Positions 1 to 11,518 of a DNA stretch of 64,000 bases are shown here, piece after piece (positions within the stretch are counted from its first letter, which is position 1; each line of letters begins with the position of its first letter). Made by a program: the position numbers and the translations under genes. The DNA comes from Torreya grandis (Eukaryota; Streptophyta; Pinopsida; Cupressales; Taxaceae). The stretch covers positions 161,501-225,500 of the forward strand of contig JARHVA010006310.1 in assembly GCA_037957365.1 (NCBI GenBank). The letters are read 5' to 3'. The notes under the pieces are model-generated. The model was given only the letters and a program-made list of their open reading frames with translations. It was not told the DNA's origin and did not search any database.

Positions 1-2
1 TG

Positions 3-2150
3 ATGATTTGTGTAAAATAGTCTAAATGTACTTTTGGCCAAGAAGAAGTGGAGTATCTTGGGAATATTTTTTCAGCCCAAGGGGTTTGAGTGGATCCCAA
101 AAACATAACTACTATAATAAATTCGCTGCATCCTCAGACACTCGAGAGCCTCCATGGTTTTTTGAGGCTAACTAGATACTATCACAAGTTTGTCAAAGAT
201 TATGGGAAGATTTTAGCTCCATTGATAGATATGTTGAAAAATGATGCTTTTACTTGGACAAAAGATGCTAAGCATGCATTTGAAGCATTAAAACAAGCTA
301 TGTATACTACACCTATTCTAGATATGCTAGATTTTACCAAAACTTTCACTATTGAGAGTGATACTTATGGTAATGGATTGGGTGTTGTTATCCTCCAAGA
401 AAGATTCCCAATTGCATTCACCAGGAAAGCCCTTTCTATAAATAATTTAGTGCTCTCTACTTATGAGAAATAAATGATGGCCATTTTACATGCAGTACAA
501 AAGTGGTAGCCATACCTATTGCATAATCATTTTTGCATCAAAACTGATCACTAAAGTCTAAAATATTTATTGAAATAATGGATGTCTTCCCCATCACAAC
601 AAAAATGGGTCAACAAAATCAAGGGTTATGATTATGAGATAACTTAAAATAAAGGTAAAGATAATATTGTGGCTAATGCTCTATGTCATACATTTATGGA
701 TTGATCTTCCCTTTCAGCTATTTTTATGCCTATTCCAAATTAGTTGGACACTATATAATAGGGGTATGTCAATGACTCCTCATTATCTCAAATCATTCAA
801 CAGTTGACCATTGACCCCTCAACTATACCACATTATTCCTAGGATGGTGTTTATCTATGATATAAAGGTTGTTTGGTGCTTCCCTAAAGCATAGATTTGT
901 AACAGGCTGTATTTTATGAACTCCATGCTTCTCCATCTATAGGGCACTTAGGTTTTCTCAAAACTTATGAGTGGGCACAACATAACTTCTTTTGGAAGAG
1001 AATAAAAAATAAAATTCAACAGATGGTGGTTAAATGTGATACATTCCAGTGTAACAAGGGTGAAACAACACTCATCCCTAGGTTGATCAAACCCTTTCAC
1101 ATCCCTACCAGGATTTGGATAGATATTTATATGGATTTCATTAAGGGGTTCCCTAAATCTAGAGGGAAAATATTGATCTTGGTTGTGGTTGATGACCTCT
1201 CCAAATATAGTCATTTTTGTGCCCTCAACCATCTTTATACTACCTCCATAGTTGCACAAATTTTCTTGGCCCATATTGTCTCTAGTCATGATGCAACCTT
1301 CACCAACAATTTTTGGATGAAACTATTTTGATGTACTGGAACTCAATTGAAGATGATTTTTGGGTATTATCCACAAATAGATGGCCAAATTGAAATTATC
1401 AACAAATGATTGAAAACATTCCTCCATTACTTCACCTCAGAACAAAAATATTAGTGGGAAAAGTGGCTCCCTCTCATTGAATGGTGGTACAATACCTCCT
1501 ACCACACTTCAATGAAAATCACTCCATATGAATCAGTTTATTGTCAAGAACCACTAGTGTTCCTTCCATACATCTCTAATAGTTCATTAGTCCAAGTAGT
1601 CGACACACTTATTCAAACCCAAGATCAGATCCTTATCACCCTATAGGAAAATCTTCATATGGCATAAAATTGAATGAAACAATAAGTAGATCAACACCAT
1701 TCTAAGCACACTTTTCAAGTAGGTGATATGGTTTTTCTTCACTTATAGCCCCACAAGTAATCCTCCCTAAAACTCAAAGGGTGTCATAAGCTAGCCCCCA
1801 AGTTCTATGGGCCCTATAAGGTTCTTCAAAATATTGGCCTAATTGCTTATAAGTTGGATCTCCCATCTTCCTGAGTTCACCCAGTACTTCATGTCTCTTA
1901 TCTGAAGAAAGTTATTAGCATAAACATTAGAGTGCAAAATATTTTACCTAAACTTGATAATGAAGGATCCATTATTCTTGAACCAAATGCAATCTTGGAT
2001 AGGTGCACACACTAAATTCACTCCCACTCCATCACTAAGGTCTTAATTCAATGGCATGGCATGCAACCAGAGGATGCAACATGGGAACCACTATTTCAGA
2101 TTCAACACCAATTCCCACATCTAAAGTTTTGAGGACAAAGCTTTTTCTAA
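3..2150 (+). pseudogene. Ty3/gypsy chromovirus polyprotein, 3' part (RT end, RNase H, integrase, chromodomain)
   Basis: One continuous frame, broken by about 20 stop codons, runs from the window edge and encodes the end of a Ty3/gypsy Pol. In order: end of RT (KCTFGQEEVEYLG at about 27-65), RT thumb and RNase H (90-473 is open), integrase zinc region and core (about 900-1400; 1023-1331 is open), the integrase C-terminal module with FYGPYKVL (about 1800), and a chromodomain-like end (QWHGMQPEDATWEP at about 2050-2095). The chromodomain points to the chromovirus branch. In the integrase core the second catalytic aspartate appears lost: SSHDATF stands where the family has S-D-R-D. Many stops sit at positions where relatives have Gln or Arg, as expected from C-to-T decay. 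The 5' LTR, gag and protease lie outside the window. It is not functional. The family call is firm; the exact lineage is not. Confidence 0.88.
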
Positions 2151-2161
2151 GAGGGAGGGGA
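2149..2161 (+). other. Polypurine tract of the chromovirus
   Basis: The purine run AAGAGGGAGGGGA lies just after the end of the chromodomain frame and directly before a TG that opens the LTR. This is the expected plus-strand primer site and fixes the left edge of the 3' LTR. Confidence 0.75.
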
Positions 2162-2484
2162 TGTTATGAACCCATGATATCTCTTTTATTTGTTTGTTTA
2201 GTAGTTATTATGGATGCATATTCTTTGTAAGTCATCTTGTGAGCATTTTGTTTTATCCCACATTCATGGGAAGTAGTAGTTTCTTAGTTTATAATTTATA
2301 TATAATTAAGTGTTGAGGCCATTGAAAGCATTTAAAAATTTATTGTATTGAGCTTACTCAAAGGAGGTTGCCCTCTCAAAGTGGTCTATGATCAATAGAA
2401 TCATTTCAATGCTTTATCTAATTTTATAAGTCTATTATTTCATGTTTTTTAATCAATTGTTGCATGAGGCTCCTCTCAATTCCA
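2162..2484 (+). repeat. 3' LTR of the chromovirus (right end approximate)
   Basis: It begins TGTTATGAACCC directly after the PPT. The second LTR is outside the window, so the right end is bounded only by where similarity to the R-family repeat resumes (about 2485). A TGCA at 2461-2464 is the likely terminus, giving an LTR of about 300 bp, a size common in chromoviruses. No open frame of interest. Confidence 0.6.
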
Positions 2485-4317
2485 TGTCAATTTATCTACA
2501 ACACCATGCTTTACTTCATCGTCTTTAAGTGGGTGTAATGACATCCAAATATTTGATTACTTCACTCTACCTATTAAGGGGGCATATTAGTTCCACATTC
2601 CAAACATACATAGACATATCTACCTATTGAGGGCATCTTCTACATGACTACACCATCCAAGTTATGTCATTCCTACACCACACACTCTAATTATCATGAT
2701 GATGTACATTAATTCCTAACTTACATAGATTATTATTTTAATACTCACTAGTATTTAACACTTATTTATTTCTCAGCATTTACCTAGTCTTGTACTCCAT
2801 GTTTTACATACTTTCACTTCTTGCTTTGATTAGTTAGATGTGATTGTATTTCTAGCATATATATGCCTTCCTTTGTTGCTTTGCATAGCTAAATGTGATT
2901 CTATTTCTTATTTCCTATTTTATCTTTTGTGTGTGCCTTAGGACATTTGATAATATATTTTTCTTCTATTCTTGTGTGTGCCTTAGGACATTTGTCAATG
3001 TCCTTTGCTTATACTCTTCTATTTTTCTATGTCCCTCATGCCCATCTTCTTTGTTTGCAATTATATGTGTATGTGGGAATTTAAACATTCCTTGTATGCT
3101 TACTTTCCCAGTTTGAGTGACATGTGCCCATTTCCCTAATTTTCTTAGCCTCTTGGCCACTTTTGTGTGCTTCTTGCTTCATTCTTTGCATGCTTGTTGA
3201 TTATTTGCTTCTCATTGTTTGCAATGCCATGATCTATATCATGCATTATCTTGATTTTTTGGATGCCATGATGGACATCATGATCCATCCCTCCTTAACA
3301 ACTAACAACTAACATTTCCAATTTTAGTTTAGTATACTACACATGTTATTACATTATTACATCTATCTAGGCATACCCCTATTTATCTAACAATCTCTAA
3401 TAAAAACTATGCTATATCTTGAGATATATTTTTGATTATCATTACTATATCATGTATTTCATAGCATAACACACTTACAAAGCTATTTATTCTAATGGAA
3501 ATAATTGCAATGTCTTCATTCCTACCCTCAAAAGAGGGGCAACAAATAAGGGTTTTATCACAAAGATTAGATCCTTCTACCGGTCAAAAATTAGTTTTTA
3601 GAACACTCAAAACAATAATCAAAACCCAAACTAGGTTAAACAAACTAGGAAAATAGTGACGAATATAGAATAGTGATAGAAAATAAAAAAGGATAAGACT
3701 GCCATACTTGGACTACAAAGCTAGATAACAAAGTGTCTTATCTTTGGCACTCCTATCCAAATAGTAGAAAACTCAGATTTTTTAGAAATAGATAGAAAAT
3801 TAAGTTCAATTACAATATTTTTAGCTATAATATAGTTCAAAATTAGTAGTTTTAGTATAGTTTTTCTCAAAGAATCTAGATATAGGGGGCATCATGCATG
3901 GCATGATGGGTCTTACTTATATTTTTATATTAGGTAGTTGGTATAACTTCTAGATCAAAATCCATGTTACAGACACTAGTGATTGGGAGCAATGTGTGTG
4001 GCACATTTGAATTCTTTTATGTTTAGTTCATAACATGACCTATGTATTCTCAATAGTTTCATGCCGTATTCCATCTGTAGATGGTTTCCATTATTTTAGA
4101 GTGGCTTTTATGTAAGCCTATTTTCCATTTTTAAAGTTGCTTTAGTATAATCCTAATCTCCACCTTTTAGAGTGGCCAAGATTATCCTAGTTCTCAGCAC
4201 ACATTCAACTATCCATGCCACATTATAAAATTATAGAGCATTTATGGGTGATTCAACATCCATCTCATATGACACACATTCATACTAGTATCAGTTCATA
4301 GTTCTACACTTTGAGAA

Positions 4318-4500
4318 CAATGATGGAGCCAAAGGACTAGCTATCCTTTATATTCTTGAGCCACCTACTTAGAAGAATTAGACACAGTCCAAATATTGAT
4401 TAACACACACATGATCACATAGCTTCACTTAGTGGGCAATGATGGAGCCAAAGGACCAGCATTTGCATTCTTGAGCCACTCTCAGGGAATTAAGCACTCA
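4318..4500 (+). repeat. Imperfect tandem duplication in the R 3' region
   Basis: Two units share TGATGGAGCCAAAGGAC(T/C)AGC followed by ATTCTTGAGCCAC, about 120 bp apart. The same doublet is seen reversed at about 32530-32710 in the right-hand R copy, so it predates the separation of the copies. Confidence 0.6.
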
Positions 4501-4670
4501 GCGCTATTCATAATATTATTTTTGGTACAACACATACCCAACACTACCCAAAATTACTCATCATCACTCAAAATCACACATATTCATGGGCTTCACCCTT
4601 ACAGGTAAGCTTAGGTACTCTTTTTACTTTTATTTCATCTTAGTATTTCACTTTGTTACATCACTAGAAT

Positions 4671-4684
4671 AAAGGGGGGATAAA
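4671..4684 (+). other. Polypurine tract of the R element (left copy)
   Basis: AAAGGGGGGATAAA directly precedes TGTAGTCATA. The matching site in the minus-strand R copy is at 32332-32343. Confidence 0.65.
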
Positions 4685-5353
4685 TGTAGTCATATAGAAT
4701 GTCCAAATTGGTAGTTTGAGTGTGGATTTTGACACCCAATCCATGGTTCTTCCTTGCATGCTCTTGTGACCCTTCTTGACACTCTTTCACTCATTTATAG
4801 TCATCCATAGCCTTCCAAATGGTCATTCTAGCTCAACTAGACTTTATTCCCCAGGACAATCCTAATCCTCCAAGTCTCGATCTTTTAAGATAGGAGTGCC
4901 ATACCTAGACTATAGCACTGAACCATAGGGTTTCCCATTTTTAGTTCTTGTATTCATTTACAATTTGATCCCAAACAACTATTTTTGATTTATATCCTTC
5001 ATTATGTCAGCCTAGCATGAATACATTTAACCTATGACCAATCATTCCTTATAAAAACTCCTTCAAATTTCATTTAGAAGGGAGGTGATAAATATTACAA
5101 AGAAAATCAAGAATACAAGAATGATAATAAGGAAAATTTCAATATTCTATATATACAATCACCCAACATAGCTACAAACATATTCAAACCTCATACTAGT
5201 CCCTAGCCACCTCAAGCAATCTCAATTTGGTATTTTTTCATCTACATCACACTATTACCCAAAGCACATTAGGTGGGAGAACTACATATCACTTGATCCC
5301 TCTTTAGAGTATTGGTATGTAGGTCAGGTTCCCACATAAGGGGTATGGATCAC

Positions 5354-6039
5354 TGTTGGGGATCAACCAACAATCGATTACACTTGTGAAAGCAATAAAC
5401 GTGGAATTAAATCAGATAGACAAGTAACTAGAATGATAAATAGAAAGAACAAGAGATACAAGAAACCACCCTAAAAACTTGTATTAAACTCTTTACAAAA
5501 GGAATACAATTGAAGAAACTTCTTTTTTCCACACCTCTCCTAGATGTATAGATCTCTCACTAGATCTCTATCCCTCAAGAGCTCTCTCTCTCAAGAACAA
5601 TCAACTCCAACAAGCCTGGATTGATTCAATTCTATAATGTTCTTCAACATACCAAAAATAATAAACTAAGAAGATCTAATTCTACATATGGAATTAGGAG
5701 ACTTGAGCATGCACTTACAACAAACAGTTAAGCCTCTTGAACAAGGGCTCTAAAAATAATATTACTAATAATAGAGACGTGAGCTTAAGACTACAACTTA
5801 AACTCATCATGCAAACACTCACTTCTATCCTCAGAAATAGCATTCTGGACGGACAGGTAACCGACGCCGGTTCCTGCTGCTTGCCTGTGACCGCCGTCGG
5901 CCGACCCACTGTCGACGCCGGTGTCTCTGCAACTACACCTGACCGACGTTGGTCGCTCCTGATCGATGCCGGTGACTGTGTAGAGCCAAACCTGTTAAAG
6001 TGTGCTCCTTGGTGAAGCTTTTAGCTCCACACCCTAATA
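5354..6039 (-). repeat. Copia-1 3' LTR
   Basis: 686 bp, the same length as its partner at 10287-10972. On the minus strand it opens TATTAGGG where the partner has TGTTAGGG, so the terminal TG has mutated. A GC-rich segment at about 5858-5975 carries repeated CCGAC/GTCGG motifs and stands out against the AT-rich surroundings; on the minus strand it lies roughly 65-180 bases inside the U3 end. Confidence 0.95.
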
Positions 6040-6050
6040 ATCTCCCACTT
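6040..6050 (-). other. Copia-1 polypurine tract
   Basis: On the minus strand AAGTGGGAGAT directly precedes the 3' LTR, a standard copia PPT. Confidence 0.85.
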
Positions 6051-6111
6051 GGAGATAAATAGCTGCACCAGTACCTATACATCAATATCTTCTAGCTCCT
6101 CCATCTTCAAC

Positions 6112-9100
6112 TCAATCATGAAGACCAACAGAAGTTGAATGAAGATTCAACTTCTCCTTTGTAACCAGCTTGGTTAACATATCAGCATGATTCCTATCTG
6201 TATAGATCTTCTCTAGCTTCAACTCACCATCTTCCAATACCTGTCGTATGAAATGGTACCTTAGCTGTATGTGCTTTGTTCTTGAATGAAAGGCTGAATT
6301 CTTAGCCAAATGGATTGCACTCTGACTGTCACTATACAATTTGTAACTCTCATGCTCCCTACCAAGCTCATCCATGAATTGTGTCATCCATATCATCTCT
6401 TTGCTAGCCTTTGTGGCTGTAATATACTCTACTTCTGTAGTTGACAAGGCAACAACCTTCTGTAACTTAGATATCTAGCTAACCGTTATTCCACCTACAG
6501 TGAAAACATAACCTGTAGTGTTCCTCCTGCCATCCAAATCACCTGCCATATCTGAATCTACATAACCATGTAGAGAAGTATCTGAACCTCCATAGCACAA
6601 GTGCCTACTGCTGGTTCCTCTCAGATATCTAAGGATCCACTGAACTTCTTTCCAATGTTCCTTACCTAGATTGGCCATATACTTACTTACAACTCCCACT
6701 GCTTGGGCAATATCCGGTCTAGTACACACCATTGCATACATCAAACTCCCTACTGCGAAAGAATATGGAACCTTACTCATGTACTCTACCTCATCATATG
6801 AATTAGGACATTGTTCTTTACTCAACTTAAAATGTCCAGCCAAAGGTGTGCTTACCGATTTAGCATCCTGCATATTGAACCATTTCAACACCTTGTCCAC
6901 ATAATCTTCTTGAGACAATATCAACCTGTGATTTTTCCTGTCTCTCTTAATGCTCATGCCAAGGATTTTCTTTGCTGCTCCCAAATCCTTCATAGCAAAC
7001 ATTTGAGCTAATTTCACCTTAAGCTCAGAGATATCCTGCATGTGTGATCCTGCAACTAGCATATCATCTACATACAACAATAGAATAATATATCTACCAT
7101 TATCAAATCTCTTGAAATACACACAATGGTCAGATTGACACCTACTGTAGCCATGCTCAGTCATAAACCTGTCAAATTTCAGATACCATTGTCTAGGAGC
7201 TTGCTTGAGGCCATACAAGCTTTTCTTCAATCTGCACACAAACTTCTCCTTACCCTTGACCTCAAATCCTTCCAGTTGTTCCATATAGATTTCCTCATCC
7301 AAATCTCCATGAAGAAATGATGTCTTAACATCTAGCTGCTCAAGATGCAAATCTTCAAAAGCAACCAAAGACAATACAACCCTTATAGAAGTCATTTTAA
7401 CAATAGGAGAAAAAATCTCACCAAAATCAATACCTGGCTTTTATGCAAATTCTTTTACCACCAATCTGGCCTTATATCTCATCTGTCCATTCTCACCTTC
7501 TTTCAACCTATAGGTCCATCTGTTCTTCAGTGTCCTCTTACCTACTGGCAATTCAACCAAATCCCATGTTTGGTTCTCTCTTAAGGACTCCATCTCCTCA
7601 ACCATGCCACGCTCCCACTGACTCTTGGACTCCACCTGTATTGCTTCTTCAAAACTCTCTAGTTCTCCACCATCACTTAGCAATAAATAAAATAATGAAG
7701 GAGAATATCTAATTGGAGGCTTACTCACCCTTTCTGACCTCCTGATGGGTGTCTGAGACTCGTTCACAACACGTTGTCCACCCAAATTATCTGACAGTGA
7801 CCGACCTCGGTCACCCCCAGACCTGTTACTGGCTGACGTCGGTTCTGCCTGACTGACGTCGGTGCCTGTCCTGCCGACGTCGGTCTGTGTATGGCCGACG
7901 CCGGTCTCTATCCTGCCAACACTAATTCCTACCCTACCGACATCGGTCTCTGTGTTTTCCTATAAGTGATTATTTATTTTTCCCACGAGCTCATATTGGA
8001 CCTTCACCTTGTCCAATTCACCATTGCTCTGCTCAAATTGATTCAGCTTCCTTAGCTGATCACAATACATCACTCTTTCATTGAAAACAACATCACGGCT
8101 CCTAATTACCTTGTTAGTTTCTAGATTATACAATCTGTAACCAAAATCATCTAAGCCATAGCCAATAAACGTGCACCTTATAGACTTAGCATCAAGCTTC
8201 TTTCTATTTTCTTTATCTATGTGCACAAAGGCTTCACAACCAAAAACTTTGAGATATGAGAGGTCTACCTTTTTACCTATCCATGCCTCTTCTGGAATTC
8301 CACCATCCAGAGCTGTAGAGGGTCCTCTATTAATCAGGTACACTACAGTGTCAATAGCTTGTGCCCAAAACTATAAGGGCAAGCCAGCATGCAATCTCAT
8401 ACATCTTACACGCTCCATTATTGTCCTGTTCATCCTTTCAACAATTCCATTCTGCTGAGGTGTCCTTGGAACCATCCTTTGCCTGTGGATTCCATGCATA
8501 TAACAATAATCTCTGAACTTATAACTACAGAACTCACCGCCATTGTCAAATCTCAGGTACTTCAATCTTTTACTTATTTCATTCTCAACCATAGCTTTCC
8601 AAATCTTAAAAGTCTCAAATACATCAGATTTTCTCCTAATACAATAGATCCATACCTTCCTTATAGCATCATCTATGAAAGATACATAGTACTGTGATCC
8701 TCCAATGGAAGCAACCTGAGCCGGTCCCCACATGTCTGTGTGAACAAGCTGCAACTTATGCCTCTTCTTAGTAGACCCAGTCTTGAGAAAACTAACCCTT
8801 TTCTATTTTCCAAATACACAGTGCTCACAAAACTCTAGATCTATGCCTTTTAAATCTGAAAGCATACCTTTAGACTTAAGAATTAACATCCCCTTCTCAC
8901 TCATGTGGCCAAACCTTGAGTGCCACAATTTAGCATCCACATCTGAAGTAGATAATACAGAAGGAGATTTGTTAGTAACACAATTACACAAATAGAGAGT
9001 ACCTTCTCTCTTACCTCTGGCCATAACAAGTGCACCCTTAGTCACCTTCCAAGATTCTGCTGTGAGAGTTACTATACAACCCTCATCCCCTAACTTTCCT

Positions 9101-10185
9101 ATAGAAATCAAATTTCTCTTCAAGCTAGGAACATGCATCACATCTCTCAACACCCATGTGTTGCTATTCTGCATCTTCATCTACACTTTACCTTTGCCAA
9201 TTATTTTATAGGGGTCATCATCCCCTAGATACACTATTCCAAAATCTCCATGGATATAGTCACTAAAATATTACCTATTAGGGGTTGCATGAAAAGATGC
9301 ACCAGAATATAACACCCAAGATTCTATATTATTATGCAGAGAGAAAATTAAAGCATCTTGTGCAATACCTGCAACCTTGGCTTCTTCCTTTCCTTCGTGC
9401 TGATTGTCCTCCTTAGGCTTTGACCAGCAATCTCTGTTTATGTGCCCAATCTTTCCACAATTCCAGCATTGTGGCTTCCTGCCATTCCTGGATTTGGATC
9501 TTCCTCTCACCTTAGACTTAGATCTTGATCTCCTCTTGCTCTTATCTTTCTGCCTCCCCCTACTCTCAAAACTTAAAGTGTTCCCAGATGTCTCTTATGT
9601 GCTTTTCCTGCGTATTTCCTCATTCAAGATAACACTAACAACATCCTCTACTTTCAAAATATTTGATGCAGATGCAGTATTACTTACTGCCATTACTAAG
9701 CCATGCCAGCTTTTAGGCAAAGAACATAATATTAAGAGAGCTTTTATTTCATCATCAAACACTATATTGACTGAACTTAATTGATTCACAATTCCATTGA
9801 AATCATTCAGATGAGTAGAAACAGATCCACCTTCATTCATATGCAAATTAAATAACTGCTTCATAAGATATACCTTATTAGAAGCTGAGGGTTTTTTATA
9901 CAAATTTGCTAACATGGTCATCAACTCTACCATAGACTTTACCTGTGATAAATTAGATATCAAAGTGGATGCTAGACTCAGTCTTATAGACCCCAGAGCC
10001 TTTCTATCAAGAACTTCCCATTCTTCATCCTCCATGTCTTTGGGCTTCTTTGAAACCCCACCTAACGGTAAGTAGAGATCTTTCTGATACAGATAATCCT
10101 CTATCTGCATTCTCCAATGTTGGTAATTTTTGCCATTGAACTTTTCCATTCTCAATTTACTTTCACCTGCCATTGCTTCTCCCAC
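6112..10185 (-). pseudogene. Copia-1 gag-pol polyprotein with eight in-frame stops
   Basis: A single frame of 1,358 codons, without any frameshift, starts MGEAMAGESK about 100 bp downstream of the primer site. Gag occupies residues 1-196 (9595-10185), then a basic Ser-Arg linker and a CX2CX4HX4C zinc knuckle (CWNCGKIGHINRDC, about residue 240). The protease motif reads LYSGAS at about residue 293, so the catalytic Asp is Tyr. Integrase has the HHCC region (about 8930-8805) and D, D and E at 8736, about 8547 and about 8439, with the D-35-E spacing intact. RT has LDVKTSFLHG and YVDDM (about 7070). RNase H runs to 6112 with DSDMAGD, SDSQSAI and HIQLRYHFIR. Stops lie at 9595, 9271, 9181, 8803, 8371, 7960, 7441 and 6475. 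Seven fit Gln-to-stop or Trp-to-stop transitions. Confidence 0.95.
7795..7955 (-). repeat. GC-rich CCGACGTCGG minisatellite in the integrase-RT linker
   Basis: Six or seven imperfect units of about 21-24 bp, built round the palindromic core CCGACGTCGG, lie between integrase and RT. In frame they encode repeated T-D-V-G-R-like peptides. The same core recurs in both LTRs (5858-5975 and 10790-10910). Several units contain RCCGAC, the published core of plant DRE/CRT (CBF/DREB) sites; that meaning here is inference. Confidence 0.75.
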
Positions 10186-10270
10186 TCAAATAGAAATCCT
10201 TGCAGAAACCCCTATGAGAACCTATAATCAATACACACTACACAGATCTGAACCACCTGTTAGTGAACCT

Positions 10271-10284
10271 GAGCTCTGATACCA
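10271..10284 (-). other. Copia-1 primer binding site, initiator-Met tRNA type
   Basis: On the minus strand TGGTATCAGAGCTC lies two bases after the 5' LTR. It matches the common plant copia primer site complementary to the 3' end of initiator methionine tRNA, and it fixes the element's orientation. Confidence 0.92.
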
Positions 10285-10286
10285 CT

Positions 10287-10972
10287 TGTTGGGGATCAAC
10301 CAACAATAGATTACACTTGTGAAAGCAATAAATGTGGAATTAAATCAGATAGACAAGTAACTAGAATGATAAATAGCAAGAACAAGAGATACAAGAAACC
10401 ACCCTGAAAACTTGTATTAAACTCTTTACAAAAGGAATACAATTGAAGAAACTTCTTTCTTCCACACCTCTCCTAGATGTATAGATCTCTCACTAGATCT
10501 TTATCCCTCAAGAGCTCTCTCTCTCAAGAACAATCAACTCCAACAAGCCTAGATTGATTCAATTATGTATTGTTCTTCAACATACCAAAAACAATAAGCT
10601 AAGAAGATCTAATTCTACATATAGAATTAGGAGACTTGAGCATGCACTTACAACAAATAGTTAAGCCTCTTGAACAAGGGCTCTAAAAATAATATTACTA
10701 ATAATAGAGATGCGAGCTTAAGACTACAACTTAAACTCATCATGCAAACACTCACTTCCGTCCTCGAAAATAGCATTCTAGACGCACAGGTAACCGACGC
10801 CGGTTCCTGCTGCTTACCTGTGACCGCCGTCGGCCGACCCACTGCCGATGCCGGTGTCTCTGTAACTGCACCTGACTGATGTCGGTCACTCTTGACCGAC
10901 GCTGGCGACTGTGTAGACCCGAACCTGTTAAAGTGTGCTCCTTGGTGAAGCTTTTAGCTCCACACCCTAACA
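10287..10972 (-). repeat. Copia-1 5' LTR
   Basis: 686 bp with TG...CA termini intact (TGTTAGGG on the minus strand, CCCAACA at the other end). It is followed outward by the ATCAC target duplication. Differences from the other LTR cluster in the GC-rich motif segment at about 10790-10910, chiefly at CpG positions. Confidence 0.95.
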
Positions 10973-11518
10973 ATCACACGTTCAATGCATCTTACACACA
11001 CTAACCCCCCTTTTCAAGATATTCAAATTATGTTTATCAAGCATAATAGAAGGTTAGGGTTTAAACATTAAATCATCTCTATAGTGAGATCCATCAACAT
11101 TCAACACCTAGTATTTCACAAATAAACTCACATAGCAACAACGTAAAGAACTCAAAAAACTCAAGTCTCTATGACCAATTTGGAAAACAATAGTAGGAGT
11201 GTATAATGGTGTTAGATACCAAAGTGTCATGTTTTTGGTGCTCTTGGCCTTTTAACAAATGAAATCTAGATCTAGGTTCATGACACTATCCCAGTCCTGC
11301 ATAGCCAGTTTCAAGATTTGTATCATCCATATTAGTCTAGTTTCAAGCTATGTTATATTTCTCCTTATTTTTTTCTATTTATAGAAAGATAAAAAAGATA
11401 GATAAACTATACAAATTAGGGCTGTAATTATTGCAATATTATTTACTGATTTATTAATTTAGACCCTTAACTAAAATATGAATAAAACTCCATTATTCCC
11501 AAAAAAATTAAATCATAT

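Larger units (their letters stand above)
2485..4684 (+). repeat. 3' internal region of an R-family gypsy-like element (left copy)
   Basis: No credible gene. The stretch matches, in reverse orientation, about 34500 down to 32332: the same order of landmarks is seen (TGTACTCCATGTTTTACATA near 2790 and 34170; TACTACACATGTTATTACAT near 3335 and 33680; the AAATCACACATATTCATGGG block near 4570). Short open frames at 2895-3312 only reflect this non-coding repeat. It ends in a PPT and runs into the R LTR at 4685. The chromovirus at 1-2484 cuts it off on the left. Confidence 0.75.
5354..10972 (-). mobile_element. Copia-1: complete Ty1/copia LTR retrotransposon, inactive
   Basis: This 5,619-bp element lies on the minus strand with all hallmarks: flanking 5-bp target duplication ATCAC (5349-5353 and 10973-10977), two 686-bp LTRs, an initiator-Met-type primer site (10271-10284), a PPT (6040-6050) and one gag-pol frame in the copia order gag-protease-integrase-RT-RNase H. 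The domain order and zinc knuckle suggest the Tork/TNT1-like part of copia, but the lineage is inferred. The LTRs differ at about 39 of 686 positions by eye, mostly transitions. It inserted into an R-family LTR. Premature stops and a missing protease aspartate make it inactive. Confidence 0.96.
4685..11515 (+). repeat. R-family 3' LTR, split by Copia-1
   Basis: It begins TGTAGTCATATAG after a PPT. Leaving out Copia-1 and one target copy, it is about 1.2 kb (4685-5353 plus 10978-11515). The left portion matches 32331 down to about 31790 reversed, and the part after Copia-1 (10978-11220) matches about 31660 down to 31441. Its 3' third (the GAACTCAAAAAACTCAAGTC region near 11150 onward) is also shared with family A LTRs, so R and A are related. 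It ends a few bases before the family A LTR at 11519. Confidence 0.7.

Noticed and set aside
948..1289. 113-codon minus-strand frame
   Set aside because: It is a shadow of the chromovirus integrase on the opposite strand.
2895..3312. Hydrophobic open frames that look like small membrane proteins
   Set aside because: They lie in a non-coding repeat also present reversed at 33712-34085. Frame and start differ, and hydrophobicity follows from T-rich DNA.
5715..6015. Small Pro/Arg- and Val-rich proteins in the Copia-1 LTRs (also 10648-10973)
   Set aside because: They are LTR sequence; the two copies differ in reading at many residues and no relative is known to code here.
9404..9784. 126-codon plus-strand frame with Leu/Asp repeats
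   Set aside because: It is the reverse of the Ser-Arg/Lys linker of Copia-1 gag.
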